64,000 bases of DNA from Anastatus disparis. Lineage: Eukaryota > Arthropoda > Insecta > Hymenoptera > Eupelmidae. A program made the position numbers and the translations under genes. The stretch spans positions 10,006,001 through 10,070,000 of the forward strand of contig JAFFSR010000347.1 of the NCBI GenBank assembly GCA_017163975.1, in the 5' to 3' direction. The notes beneath the pieces were generated by a model. The model saw only the letters and a program-made list of their open reading frames with translations. It ran no database searches and was not told where the DNA came from. Positions 32,158 through 45,700 of the stretch are shown here, in pieces (within the stretch, counting starts at the first letter, position 1; each line of letters opens with the position of its first letter).

Positions 32158-32308
32158 AAGAATTTTTCACAAAATTTATCGTCAAAACACGTGAAAAAAG
32201 ACTTGAAAAAACATGCAAATTTAACATGTTTGGAACAAGTGTTATCTTTACGTGCTTTTTTTACGTGTTTTCTAACACGCAAAAATAACACATGTTTTTT
32301 TAATAGGG
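32158..32308. repeat. Inverted mate of the CCCTATTG element end
   Basis: AAGAATTTTTCACAAAATTT through TTTTTTTAATAGGG is the reverse complement of 24541-24740, including the GAAAACACGTAAAAAAAGC core. Together they delimit a 7.8-kb span (24541-32308) filled with other repeats. Confidence 0.75.
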
Positions 32309-32945
32309 TTTCTACTATCGTGCGCAAAGTTCAAGTTTGCGTATGCGCCTATATTCGCGAAATCTTTTATTCTTGCACGCTCAGCTGACGTGCAGGAATG
32401 AAGCTAACATAGCGAATAAGATTGTGCGTGCGCATTTTCTTCATCTACATATATGCGCTCATGTGAATCTGTAACTATAATGAATATATTTTTTATATTC
32501 TCTATCGACGTTGAGAAAAGAGAGATAGAGAGAGAGAAATACAAAGTTATGTTTAATAATTTCACTTATTGAGTATAAGCCCGTGATTTTGTTTTGCCAC
32601 TCTTCTATATTCTATTTTTTGTTTATGACAATGTCCTTACAATGCTTACACAGAATTTTTTGAATTCTCACAGAGATTAATAGAGATAGCCAATGAGCAT
32701 AGGCGAGAGCGTGCCCGTTAAAATTCAATGTAAACTACTGCCGCCACATGAACAAATGCCCGAACTATACGCGCAAAACCCCTCCACATCTACACGCGCG
32801 TAGAGAAACAAGCGAGAGGAGAGGAGACAAACACACGAAACACGCGACTCCCAGTGGCGTAGGTAAACTTACGGCAAACTCGTTTTAGCTCATTTTCGCC
32901 GCGGCAGGTTACAGCTTTATTTAAATGTGATTAACCATCCCGAAA
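32309..32945. other. Moderate-GC unique stretch, nothing recognised
   Basis: This has higher complexity and GC than the surroundings, with several CGCG motifs (for example 32770-32810). No ORF above 65 codons and no inverted repeats. It could be non-repetitive host sequence. Confidence 0.4.
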
Positions 32946-34395
32946 ATTCGTTAATTAATCACATATTTTTATTTGAAACATAAATATATTTTTTAATAAT
33001 AAAAATCGTTAAGATACAATCAAACTAATAATAATAAATAAAATCTTTTAGAGGCGATGAACATATGTAACTTTTTATCCTATTCAACTAATGTATTCGT
33101 TGGCTGTGGTCACTAAGTTTTAACGCACCTCGCTGTGATCCTGATTTTGCCAAGTTCGATTTATTCAACACCTTAAATTCTATTTTATTTCAAAAATATA
33201 AAAAAATATATTTACAGATAGGGATAGAAAAAAAGTTTTAATGTCAATATTACATGGATATATAACTTATATCAATATGAAATAAAAACGTAGCTAGTTC
33301 TGTAATTTTTTCCTGCTAAATAAAAGATGTTAAAGATTAAAAACAAATTATTATAAATTAGGTTGTTTTTTCATTCTCACTCAATGGCGAATAATAAAAC
33401 CTTTTTTGTCTCTTAAAAAAGGACCTTTTCTAAATCTATAAAAATGTGTGACATTTTTAACTAATTTAATAAAAATAGAAAATAAATATAAATAATTTTA
33501 ATTTTACTTTAGATAAGTGAAATAATAAATTTACCTGAAAAAATAAATAATTTTACGAATTTAAACTTTATTAAAGCGCATTTTAAATAAAAATTACATT
33601 GAATATCATTAATGTTTTTAAAAATTGGACTTTTTCTTTTTTCTTTTATTAAATATCATATCTTTATAATATCATTAACTTTTATTTCCAAAATAAAAAA
33701 ATTGATAATTTTCTTTAACGAACGTAATAATTTTCAACTTTTACTAAACAAAATTTTGACTAAACTTTGAATGGTTGAATTATTTTTGTCCGTTAAAAAA
33801 GTGACATTTTCTAAAGTTATATAGGGGAATGATAACATTCTTTTTAATTAATTTTTAAAAAATAACATTTTATTTTAACAGTTACAAAATTTAAAAGGCG
33901 AAAATTCTCAATTTTTCAAAAATTACATAAACAGTTTTAAAATTTAAGTTACACAGAGATTAATTATTTAAGAAAATTGAAAATTCTTTCAGAAAAATAA
34001 CTATTTTGCATTTTATCTGACTGCTCGTTCTGTTAATTATTATTTTGTAATAAAATTACTTTAAATAATTTAAGATGTCATGCAATTTAGTATTTTAATA
34101 ATAAAAAGCTGATCAGTTCTTCAAGCTGAAATTATATGAATTTTAAATAAACACACAATACTGATTTTATTAATATTAATAGTCTATTGAGACCCAAAGT
34201 GATCATACTTTAGATGAGATTATCTTATAGAAATGACCGGTGAGGCTATTTGAAAATTTACAGTAATAATATATGAAATAAAAACCCATTCAAAGTTTCA
34301 AAAGATTATCCGCCTTTTTAATAAACAACAAATTATAGCTGATGGAGGAGCTATCTGACTATTAACAAAATGTATATAATTTTTAAATCTTTAAA
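32946..34395. other. AT-rich noncoding stretch with weak internal similarity
   Basis: Phrases such as TTTATTAAAGCGCATTTTAAATAA (about 33570) recur near 37325, and TTTTTGTC(T/C)(C/G)TTAAAAAA recurs near 33400 and 33790. I see no gene and no definable element. Confidence 0.4.
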
Positions 34396-34399
34396 ACTT

Positions 34400-35783
34400 C
34401 CCTGGTAGAAAATAGACCATTTAAAAATGGTCATTCATCATTTATTAACCATTTTTTTTTGGTCAATGAATATAGTCAAAAACTGATCGAAAGATAGTGA
34501 AATAATATATATATATATATATACATATATTTTTGTATATTGACATATATCCGTACACATATGCTAGTTTTGATAATTAAAATTAAGATATAAGAAATAG
34601 ATGATTTAAACTTTTAAAATTTAGTTTGATTTAGCCACATAATATTCATTTTTAAATTTATATTGAGGCATTTACGCCTAAATACGCATAGATGTATTAG
34701 AAGAGAAAGAGAGAGAGAGACGTTTGCGAACATGTGACTGTGCGTGTTTCCTAACCCTAAAACGTAAAAAAGTTTTCATCATTAAAACTAATTCTAAAAT
34801 TTTATAGACACGGAAAAAATCGTTCTATTACTGTTATTATTAATGATAGCACCAATATTTCGGGTAATATTATTTTCGGCATTATTATTTATTGAAATAA
34901 GTGCGTTTATTTTACGTGTCACAGCGGTTCATTTTTCTGATGCTAGTTGAATATTAGCTGCACTTTTTCATAAATTATGTTCCGTTAACCTGAAGGCTAC
35001 TTTACGATACTAACTGCACTTTCTCGTAGACGATGTTACATCAACCTAGAGATCACCTTAGAGACCTGGACATCATCTACAGGAAGTGACTGATATTTCT
35101 TAATTTCCAATTATAATACCAGCTGCACTCACCTGTAGATGATGTTATGCCGACCTGGAGGTCACTTTAGTCACCTGGACATCGTCTACAGGAAGTGACT
35201 AGAATTTCTAAATATTTAATTTAATTATTAGCTGTACTTTTTCGTAGATGATGTTACGTCAACCTAGATCATCTTTGACACCTAGACATCATCTACAGGA
35301 AGTGATTCATATTTCTCAATACTTAATTATAATATTAGCTCACCTAGTATTATGCACATCTAGTATTATAATCGAAAATTCAAAAATATCATTCTCTTCC
35401 TGGAGATGATGTCCAGGTGGCCAGGATGACCTCCAGGTCAAGGAAAGATTATTTACGTGTACAATATAAAGATATAATTTACAATGTAAAAATATATTTG
35501 ATCAGGAAAGAAATATATTGTTCTGATCCCGTTAGAAATACACTATTAATTAGATTTAAAATGATTATTTTCATTCAATTTGATTTTTTTTTAAATAAAT
35601 AAAGTATATATTTAGTAAAATTATTATTTGGTGATTGACTCTATTTTGCTAGTTTTTGAGCATTAACCGTCGGTTATTAGCAGATAAACTGATCGTTTTC
35701 TAGTGATTGTTGGTCAATTATTAACCATTTTTGAAAAAAATGGTTAAAATATGACCGGTTTATAATGAAAATTTCTACCAGGG
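34400..35783. mobile_element. CCCTGGTAGAAA foldback element, 1.38 kb
   Basis: Ends CCCTGGTAGAAA and TTTCTACCAGGG are flanked by TT on both sides. Inner arms carry AAAATGGT/ACCATTTT motifs in both orientations. A (TA)n run at 34507-34523 and a 115-bp tandem array (34950-35350) make up the core. A second family member is at 60860-61757. Confidence 0.85.
34950..35350. repeat. About 3.5 copies of a 115-bp unit
   Basis: Each unit has AGCTGCACT, GTAGATGATGTTA, ACCTGGACATCATCTACAGG and AAGTGACTGATATTTCT. GATGATGT and ACATCATC within a unit are complementary. An inverted unit piece is at 35390-35440. Confidence 0.8.
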
Positions 35784-36067
35784 TTTATGAGAAAAATATT
35801 GAGAATGACAGATAAAGGGAAACATCTCTTCTAATTAAAAAATATTAAAGAATTATGAAATGTATCTTAAAATATCAATTTCAAATTGGTTATTATTTGT
35901 TTAAATGGTTTATTATGGTTATGTAAATTAAATACTTTTATTATATTCTTTTTTGATTTAACAAAAATTTAACTTGAAATGAATAAAAGAATAATAAAAG
36001 AATAATAAAAGAATAAATAATAGAATTAAGGAATATGCTTTGATAAAAGGGCGGGGCTCGAACATTA

Positions 36068-36893
36068 CACTGAAAAAAATAGAATCTAGGAGTAAGAGGA
36101 AAAATCTATTTGATTCTTAGTTCTTGAATCAAATAGAAATCTAGTTGTACCTAATAACTATAATCAAGATGAATATTCATCATATTAAAGTTTAGTTGCT
36201 TCAAAAATATTTCTGCTAGGCGGTAGCAGAATATCTATTAGAAGGAAGTCGATATCATTGAAGCAGATTTTCCTCTAGAGTCAAACAGAAGGGTGGGGTT
36301 CGATTTTTCGAAAGACCGATATTTTTTTGTGCTTGACGTAGGATCTCAAAATTTAGAATGATGCTATTGATAACATTCATTTAAATTATTTAGAAATCTC
36401 GTTTTCAATTTATGGCTGCTATCGAAATTTATTTATTTGAATAAATTATAATTGATATTTAGAATAGTAAAAAGTATACAGAACAACATATTATGATTAG
36501 ATATTTCGAAATTTCTAATAGAGTTTTCAAAAGTATATTTTTGTATATTCTTTCAATACTTGTCAAAAGATTTTATTAGAAATTTCGACATATTTTATAA
36601 TTACATGGTGCTCTATGTACGTGTTACGATTCTAAATATCAATTATAATTTATTCTAATAAATAAATTTCGATTGCAGCCATGAATTGAAAATGAGATTT
36701 CTAAATAATTTAAATGAATGTTATCAATAGCATCATTTTAAATTTTGAGATTCTACGTTAAGCACAAAAAAATATCGGTCTTTCGAAAAATCGAACCCCA
36801 CCCAAACAGAATTCTACTATGGCTTAAAACAAAACGAAAATCTTCTACCACCAAGCGAATTCTCATTGGTTCTAGATTCTATTTTTTTCAGTG
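36068..36893. mobile_element. Middle element of the nest (TA duplication)
   Basis: CACTGAAAAAAATAGAATC and GATTCTATTTTTTTCAGTG are flanked by TA (36066-36067 and 36894-36895), as for mariner-type elements. It sits 19 bp inside the outer element's left end. Confidence 0.85.
36291..36803. mobile_element. Inner element of the nest (8-bp duplication)
   Basis: GGGTGGGGTTCGATTTTTCG and its inverse are flanked by AAACAGAA (36283-36290 and 36804-36811). The arms pair over most of the 513 bp. It resembles the outer element only in the terminal GGGTGGGG. Confidence 0.9.
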
Positions 36894-37296
36894 TAGAATA
36901 TTTTTTATTTAATTAACATTTATTTAGAAGTTCATATAAATTATGTGCATATCGAGACTGTTCATTTATTCATTTTAGAATTTTCATTTTTTCAGCGACT
37001 GAAGTAACGAAAATAACTAATGCGAGTAAAGCATTTTAGAATATTCACTTTATCGGAATAAGAAGTAGCAAAATAAATGTACTTCTAAATTTAGAATAAA
37101 ATATATCAAGATTTCGAAAGAATTCTAAAAATTTTAATCGAATAATTTGAGATTATCACTACTGCTTTTTAAAATCATGAAAATTCATTATTACTTTATT
37201 TCAAATTGTGAAATACGCTATTCGTAATTGTGGCACTCTAAATAAATATTCATTAAATAAAAAACATTCTAATGTTCGAGCCCCACCCTGATAAAA

Positions 37297-38314
37297 CATT
37301 TTTTTTAAAGTGTTGTCAACTTCATCAAAGCGCATTAAATAAAAATGACGCTAAATACCATTGGTGTTAAAAAAAACATTTATTAAAAAAATGGTTTAAT
37401 TTTTATAATTACCAAAAAATTTAATTACAATACTGCTTATAAATTTGCTATGTGTTATCAAACTAAATGAAAATCTAAAAAATAACCTGATACAAAAAAA
37501 TCATCGTATATTTAGAAAGAAATATCGTAAGAAAATCCAAAATAGTAGGTATTTTAAAGTATTCAATAAAAAGACTGCACTACATTTTTTCAAAACTTCT
37601 TATCATATTATAAAGTTAACTGAAAAATAAAATGTATTCGTTTAATTTTGTAAAGATGGATTTGTTTAGTTACTTTTCAAATATGACTCAATAAAATTTG
37701 AAAATAATATATTTGATAATATTGCACTGTTTTGTGCAATTTGTGAAAATTATTTTCATTGGAAATCGTATCACATAAGTACGTAAAATCAACGTAAAAT
37801 TTTTGTATGCTTTGAAACAAAATAAATTTTCGTTAAATTTACATCAAATATATGTACTTCATTATTGAAATTGTCTCATTACATAGAATTATACATTTCA
37901 TTATTCAAAAAATTTATATTCTTTATAAATTTTTTTATTGGAATTTTCATTTTAAAATTTACCCGAAAAATTTTTTTAAGTAAGCCGAATTTTAATCCAA
38001 GCCGACAATATGTAAAAAAAATTATTTATTGATAATTTTATTATTAAAACAGTTTTAAATGTATGTGGTAAACGTTATTTTGTTGTATTTTTTTAAATAA
38101 AATGTTAATTATATTGATATTGCACCTAAAAATTTACTAAATTTGAAATTTTTCCAATACTACAAATTTTTCCTAACAAATATAATACCAAAAAAAACTT
38201 TTGAAATTTTAAACTCACAGTTCATTTAAAGTACTTATAATAATTAATTAGGCAATTATATCTTGAGTATAAATATTTTTTTCATACTTAAATAACTAAT
38301 GATCAAAGCCTACT
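37297..38314. other. AT-rich noncoding stretch
   Basis: No gene or inverted repeat recognised. The 61-codon frame at 37445-37630 is Lys/Ile/Phe-rich, as expected by chance in AT-rich DNA. Confidence 0.45.
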
Positions 38315-38501
38315 TTAAGGTAGTACTATTGTTAAGAGATTCACGGTTCAGAAAAATCTGACATTGGGCACATAAGTAGATTTTAATTCAAATAAAGCAC
38401 AGTTAAATTTTGGTTAACTTTCAGAGCATGATAAAAAAATTATAAGCATTTTAATTTTCATCTTTTAACATGCGCTCTCTATCTATATATAGTGTATATA
38501 T

Positions 38502-39932
38502 CCCTACTGAAAAAAACCAAATGATTAATCACTTGATTAATCACATGATTTTTCACTTGATTAATTACATGATTTTTCACCTGATAAATCACCTGATTTT
38601 ATGACATGATTTTATAGGTGATTAATCACGTGAAAAATCATGTGATTAATCATATGAAAAATCATGTGTGAAAAATCATGTGATTAATCAAGTGAAAAAT
38701 CATGTGATTAATCATATGAAAAATCATGTGATTAATCAAGTGAAATATCAAGTGATTAGTCAGATGAAAAATCAGGAGATGAATGAAATAGAAAATCAAG
38801 TGTCTAATTAGGTGATTAATCACTTAATTAATCATGTGATTACACAATTAATAAACTAATTAGTCATGTCATTAATCGGGTAACCAATGTACGTTACATG
38901 TGCTTTGTTCACGAAAACACTAACGACCTTCATCGTTAATTATCATCGCAATGATATCATAAATACAGCGACATCAAATAAAGTTGAAAAATAAAATTAT
39001 TACATTACAAATATTTTCAGCAACACAAAATAAAAATGTAGGTAGGTTACCCGATTAATGACATGAAGGTCGTTAGTGTTTTCGTGAACAAAGCACATGT
39101 AACGATGGATTCGTAATCTCGTCCTGGACGTTTATTAATAGCACCAATGTACGTTACATGTGCTTTGTTCACGAAAACACTAACAACCTTCATCGTTAAT
39201 TATCATCGCAATGATATCATAAATACAGCGACATCAAATAAAGTTGAAAAATAAAATTATTACATTACAAATATTTTCAGCAACACAAAAAAAATGTAGG
39301 TAGGTTACCCGATTAATGACATGAAGGTCGTTAGTGTTTTCGTGAACAAAGCACATGTAACGATGGATTCGTAATCTCGTCCTGGACGTTTATTAGTAGC
39401 ACCAATGTATGTTACATGTGCTTTGTTCACGAAAACACTAACGACCTTCATCGTTAATTATCATCGCAATGATATCATAAATACAGCGACATCAAATAAA
39501 GTTGAAAAATAAAATTATTACATTACAAATATTTTCAGCAACACAAAAAAAATGTAGGTAGGTTACCCGATTAATGACATGACTAATTAGTTTATTAATT
39601 GTGTAATCACATGATTAATTAAGTGATTAATCACCTAATTAGACACTTGATTTTCTATTTCATTCATCTCCTGATTTTTCATCTAACTAATCACTTGATA
39701 TTTTACTTGATTTTTCACTTGATTAATCACATGATTTTTCACTTGATTAATCACATGATTTTTCACACATGATTTTTCATATGATTAATCACATGATTTT
39801 TCACGTGATTAATCACCTATAAAATCATGTCATAAAATCAGGTGATTTATCAGGTGAAAAATCATGTGATTAATCAAGTGAAAAATCATGTGATTAATCA
39901 AGTGATTAATCACTTGGTTTTTTTCAGTAGGG
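38502..39932. mobile_element. CCCTACTG foldback element with TGATTAATCA arrays
   Basis: Ends CCCTACTGAAAAAAACC and GGTTTTTTTCAGTAGGG are flanked by AT on both sides. Outer arms are arrays of ATGATTAATCAC / GAAAAATCAT motifs, largely self-complementary. The core is three 260-bp tandem units (38883, 39143, 39401). Confidence 0.88.
38883..39560. repeat. Three tandem 260-bp units, each with a hairpin
   Basis: Units start ACCAATGTACGTTACATG. Within a unit, the strand GTTACATGTGCTTTGTTCAC..GACCTTCAT has its complement ATGAAGGTC..GTAAC about 150 bp downstream. Copies are nearly identical; the third is partial. Confidence 0.88.
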
Positions 39933-39939
39933 ATAGTTA

Positions 39940-40782
39940 CCCATATGGAAAAAATTTTTGGATATAATTGTAAATAACTGTTAATAACTGTAAATAAATG
40001 TAAATAAATGTAAATAACTGTAAATAACTGTAGAAAAGTGTTAAAAAATGTGGGAATTGAGACATAAATAACAGTTATTTACAATTATTTACAATTATTT
40101 ACTGTTATTTACACTTATTTACAGTTATTAACTGTTATTTACACTTATTAACTGTTATTTACACTTATTTGCAGTTATTTATATTTATTTACAGTTATTT
40201 ACATTTATTCACTTTTTTCACAATTATTTACAGTTATTTACGATTATTTATAGTTTTTTACAATTATTTGCAGTTATTTACATTTTCGAAAATTACCACG
40301 AATTTATTCCATAATTTTATATATAGGCGAAAATTTTTAAAAATGTGAATAACTGTAAATAATTGTAAAAAACTATGGAAAATTGTAAATAGTTGTAAAT
40401 AATTATAAATAACTCTAAATAACTGTAAAAAACTGTAAATAACTGTGAATAACTATAAATAATTGTAAATAATTATTAATAACATTAAATTATCCACTAA
40501 TTCAAAAATTTTTGAAAATGTAAATAACTGTAAATAATTATAAATAACTGTAAATAATTATAAACAACTGTAAATAATTGTAAATAATTGTAAATAACTG
40601 TAAATAACAGTTAATAACAGTTAATAACTGTAAATAACTGTAAATAATAGTAATTAATAATAAATAATAGTAAATAACTGTAAATAACTATTATTTATGT
40701 CTCAATTCCTACATTTTTTAACAGTTATTTACAATTATTTACTATTATTTACAGTTTTTCACATAAATTATTTCCATATGGG
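39940..40782. mobile_element. CCCATATGG foldback element with TAAATAACTG arrays
   Basis: Ends CCCATATGGAAA and TTTCCATATGGG are flanked by TA on both sides. The interior is alternating blocks of TAAATAACTG and its complement CAGTTATTTA in about 11-bp units. It starts 7 bp after the preceding element ends. Confidence 0.85.
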
Positions 40783-41115
40783 TATACACGGGCGTGCATT
40801 GAGTCTAAGATGTTTATATCGTTTCAAACTCGATACTGAAAAATTTATTCTTCAGTTCTTTAATTAATTACGTGTTGAATTTGATGAAATTTTGAGCCAT
40901 CAGTAGCTTATAATCAAAAGTTGAAAAAGAATTTCTGTGTGGTTATCATAAGAGCGCATGTTAAAAGTGTGAAAATTAAAATGTTTGTCATTTTTCTCTC
41001 ATGCTCCAAAAGTTTACCAAAATTTAACTACGTCTTATTTGAACTTAAATCTACTTATATACCCGATTTCAGATTTTTCTGAACCGTCAATCCCTTAACG
41101 ATAGTACTACCTTAA

Positions 41116-42384
41116 GGAGAGATCATCTCCACCTTCGAGAAATAAACCTGGTTAAAACCACAAGACATGATTTGATGATGAAAAAAATTAACCCGTATTT
41201 TTTCTTTTGCTTAAATAGATTTCAGAGACAAAGTTATACACATTTTCCAATAATATAATGAAAAGAAGTTGTCGTACAGAAAAATGTATTAAATATTAAA
41301 AAAGTACAAATTCAATACTTTAATTTAAGCCTTATTAGCTCAAAAAAGCTAAATGTGGCTAAAAAGTTATGCTTGATTGAAAATTATTACATATTTGTTA
41401 ATAGTTTGAGCATATAATATATAATAAATTTTTTACTCTATTTTACTTGTATACTTTGATCGTTTGTAACTTTTGAACTACATATGCTCCTTTGATGCAA
41501 TACAGCTTAAATTAATATATTTAAGTACTTTCTTTGATCTATCACACATTTTCTAGTAAGAATTTTAGCTGTTTGGCTATTCAAGTTCCGATAAGCGTTT
41601 CTTTTCACTATATTTTTGATGAAATATCGATATTTTTATATCCGAAACCTTTTTTCATTTTTATTTTTTTTCATAAAAAATCAGATTCTGTAGTTTCAAC
41701 TAAATTCGTTTTCCGAAGATAGGGACCTTTCTTCTCCTTGTTCATTTGAAAAATTTTCATTCAAATTAAATTTTGTAATTCTTTTTGTAAGATTTTTGTG
41801 AACTTAATTTAAACTTTATATAATGTTTATTCAAAACATATTATCCCTTTCGTTAAAAATTGCCAAATTTTTAACTTTATTCAAGAACATTTATTTATTT
41901 TATGATATTTTAGATTTATTATTAATGTCTTAAACATTTTTATTTCATTATTATGTTTTAATACTTTCTATTTAACATTTTCTGTTATGAAACATGTTTC
42001 TCATAAGGTTCAATTTTCAAATTATATACTCTTTTTAAGTACATTATTAATTTATTTATGTTTAGAGTTTAATTAATATTTTATCAATTCTTTTAAAATG
42101 TTATGCATAAATTTATTTGATCTATTTATAAATTATATTTGTAAACGTTTTATAACTCTATTATATTTATAAACGTATTATCTTTAAAATATATAAAATA
42201 CAATAATGTTATTATTACTTCATAAAAATCAAAATAAATGAGCTTTGGCTACAATTATAAAAGAAAATCTGTCAGAATAATTAAATCCACAAATTACTTA
42301 TATAAAATGGATCTATAAAATAAAGAAGAATTTAAAAAGAGAAGATTAAATAAATATCAAATAGAAATTTTCATTACATTCAAA
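41116..42384. other. AT-rich noncoding stretch
   Basis: No gene, element end or array recognised. The frame at 41534-41722 (62 codons, Phe/Ile-rich) is treated as chance. Confidence 0.45.
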
Positions 42385-42388
42385 TTAA

Positions 42389-42528
42389 CCTTTTAAGGAC
42401 GGGGATTTTGACGTTGAAATTCGACTTTTTTTTTAAACAATATTTGTGCATAAAATGAAAAAATATATCACGTGGAGTGCCTGATAAAATTGGTGGTCGA
42501 TATATCGACCAGTCCCGTCCTTAAAAGG
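42389..42528. mobile_element. Small TTAA element, 140 bp
   Basis: CCTTTTAAGGACGGGG and CCCGTCCTTAAAAGG are flanked by TTAA (42385-42388 and 42529-42532). It contains the palindrome GGTCGATATATCGACC. Confidence 0.88.
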
Positions 42529-42750
42529 TTAAGAAAATAATCAAGATTAAAAAAAAAAACGTTTTTAAAATTTTTATTGCTAATATTTCTTATTAATAAA
42601 ATTTTTTTATTTTAAATTTTTTTTTATACAAATTCTGCATTTAACTGCATTTAAAGATTTGAAAAAAGCTTTAATTTTTTTATACTAGCGATGCAAAGAA
42701 CAGTAAGTCTGAATTACAAATTTTATGTTTAAAAAAGCGTTAATTAGCAC

Positions 42751-45700
42751 CCCTGTTGAAAATAATTAGGTAACTTTATCATGTAACAAAATCACATATG
42801 TTGTCATGTGACAGAGCGTCCCAATATATCACATGATTATGTTATATGATTTTGTTATGTGACAAAGTTATGAAATAAAAACACATAAGATCTTATATGA
42901 TTTTATTCGAGAATGAAGTAACTAGCTAAATATATAGTATTTTCATAGAAAGCAAAAATAATAGAAACGGATAATAGTTACAAATACTGGTTAAAAATAT
43001 TGATATATTTAAATATATTGTAGCTATATTCATGTATACTTTACTTATATGATTGTACATTTACAAAAGAATTCAATTACAAAAGTTCAAATTAAAAATT
43101 TAAGAATTATAAAAATTTATATAAGTATATAAAAGTTCTGAAATAAAATATATTTCTTAATTTTGTTTTTTTTTCTTTAATATCTACAATATAAAATATT
43201 AAAGGTACTAATATGAAACTAATCGAAAAAATAATCATCAGGTATATGCTTGTAAAGAAGGTAAAATAATTTAATTCGTAGACCTCATTGTAAGGTATAT
43301 AATAACGTATCATTGTATGTCTTATAATATATATAATCTTTACATTGAGGTGGATCATCCATCTAAGACCGTATCATGTTTTGGGTGCCTTGGTGGTATT
43401 TGTATTATTGCAAATTTTTATAAATTAATACACTCTATATGTCTTAATTATAACTATTAATATTTTGAAAACTAAAATCATTGCATAAGTAAAAGCGTGG
43501 AAAATTTTTTTTTTCTTGAAAAGCCCATTGTGATTATTTACTTATATACGGCACTATACAGCGGACTACGTAATATATATACATGCACTCTAAGCGTCTT
43601 AGGATTATCACGCATGCGCAGTATATGGGTAAATCTTTCATAATGTTAAAATTTCACCTGCAACAAATTAAAAAAAAAAAAATACAGGCACACGTATAAA
43701 ACTAATTTTCTCTGAATGTTGACGTATTATAATGAAAAAAAAATCGTGTTACTCACTTTTAAGGGTAGTCTTTTTAACAAACATCAAAAGACAGATTTTC
43801 GAGTAAATTTTTCATAGTGTTAAAATTTACTTTCAATAAATTAAAAAAAATTGAAGACACATGTATCAAATTTATTTTTTTTAAATGTTGATATATTAAA
43901 ATGATAATAAAAGAAAAAATCGCATTACTCACTTTTGAAGATAGCTTTTTTTAATATAAGACATTTAAATATATTCATTATTATCACACCCAGGTATAAT
44001 ATTTTACATATCTCAGATCAGTTTTTTAAGTATTTTGGGCTATAATAGATCATTTTCTATTGAGCTTTTTCATTTTTACATGTTTAATATGTTACAGAAA
44101 ATATTTAAATACGCAATTTACATTAATAATTACAAAATTTTTTGTAATAAATAAAATATGCCAGAAATGCCAATTTTTTTGGAAAATTCATTTTTGGCGA
44201 TTCGGGTATTAAAATTGAGTGATATTAGTTACCCAATGGCTTTTGGGATTCCTGATTACAAATCATAAGTGAGTGGAATATCAATTTATTTTTGCTAAAA
44301 TTGTCAATCTTAGGGTATGAAATTTGACATGGATTTGTGTAGTTTATGTTTTCGAATAAAAATACTTATATTTCTTTTAACCAAATATTTTAGTTTATTT
44401 AATAAACATTAAATCTAAAAATTTTAAATTTAAAATCTAGAAACTTCAGTGATGATTCAACTCAACGTTCTAGGTGTAAGCTATTAAATACATACTAAAA
44501 CTGAGCTTTTTAAAGTTTAAACTCTTTAGAATTAAAACATTGATAGAAACTAGGTAATCGATGTAAATTTGGAAAATTTAATAGCCGGGAAAAATTCAAT
44601 GATTTCCAGAATACTCGAAATAATACTTCAAAAGCAACTTAAAGATTACATTGAGTATTATAAAATAGTAAATTACAAAGTTCACAACAGAGAAAAGGTG
44701 AATCAAAGCTTAGGTTTTCATATTAGTGGATAAAAACCTATTTTCAAAAGTGAGTCACGTTTTTTAAGTATAATTTCAAACGAACAAAGAACTTTATCTA
44801 CACTAGGCACACGTTCCTAATAAAAAAATTTCTCTTTGTGATTCTAAATATTACCTTTTGATGTAGTTTAAAATGTCACCGCTGAATAGTCTTTTTTACA
44901 GCATCGTATTTTCCAGAAAAAAGTAAAATATATAAATTTTTGGTAACATTTTAATAACCTTTCAGAAAGTACTTTTGTTAACAGGCACACACCCATGCTC
45001 TTGATTATCCAAAAGTATGTGTATAGATAAAGCTTTGGTGTGAATTTCAAATCAAAAAAGCAGTAGTCATTTTTTTTATAGCGGTAATTTATCATTTTAC
45101 ATGGCCTGGTAACATTTAAATTTCAAAAAAAAAACCTCTTTTCCCCATCCGCCATAAAATGACACGTCTAATTATCATTAAAAATATAACAAAATTAGTT
45201 TCTAATAACTCAATAAATCAGTGAACATTTGCTAACAAGATGTGCTATCTCATATTTAGGAGAAATGACGCAGTAACATGATTTTTAAAAGTATGAAAGA
45301 ATTACCCATATACCAGCTGATTTACTCGATTCTACGTTATTCTAATATTTTAAACTTTTACACTTAATTTCTCTTTATTTACATCGTTTACTCCGTTTAT
45401 CCTCGATCATATTATAATCGTTATTCAATCGTCTGTCTTACATACTTTTTTTATAAAAAAAACTTGAAAGTAACAAAAAAGTGATGACCAACTTATGTTT
45501 TTATTATACCAATGAAAACATGGGTGTTTCAAGATTATTATAGTAAAGTTTCGTAAAAAACTTTTAGGCTTACAAAATATCATTGGGAATGGATAATCCA
45601 CCTTAATTATTAACTATAATATGAACAAAATGCATTAATTTTTAACTGAATAAAAAATATAGAAATGTTAAAAATAGTTGAACATTCACCAACAATGTTA

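Larger units (their letters stand above)
36049..37288. mobile_element. Outer element of a three-level nest (8-bp duplication)
   Basis: Ends GGGCGGGGCTCGAACATTA and TAATGTTCGAGCCCCACCC are flanked by TGATAAAA (36041-36048 and 37289-37296). With the inner insertion removed, the arms match for about 50 bp. The 8-bp duplication suggests a hAT-type mobiliser. A related GGGTGGGGCTCGAAC occurs at about 60263. Confidence 0.88.
38319..41111. mobile_element. TTAA element that received two other elements
   Basis: GGTAGTACTATTGTTAAG at the left and CTTAACGATAGTACTACC at the right are flanked by TTAA (38315-38318 and 41112-41115). Arms of about 170 bp pair through CATGCGCTCT/AGAGCGCATG. Its own length is roughly 500 bp; the rest is the CCCTACTG element (38502-39932) and the CCCATATGG element (39940-40782). 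Confidence 0.85.
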
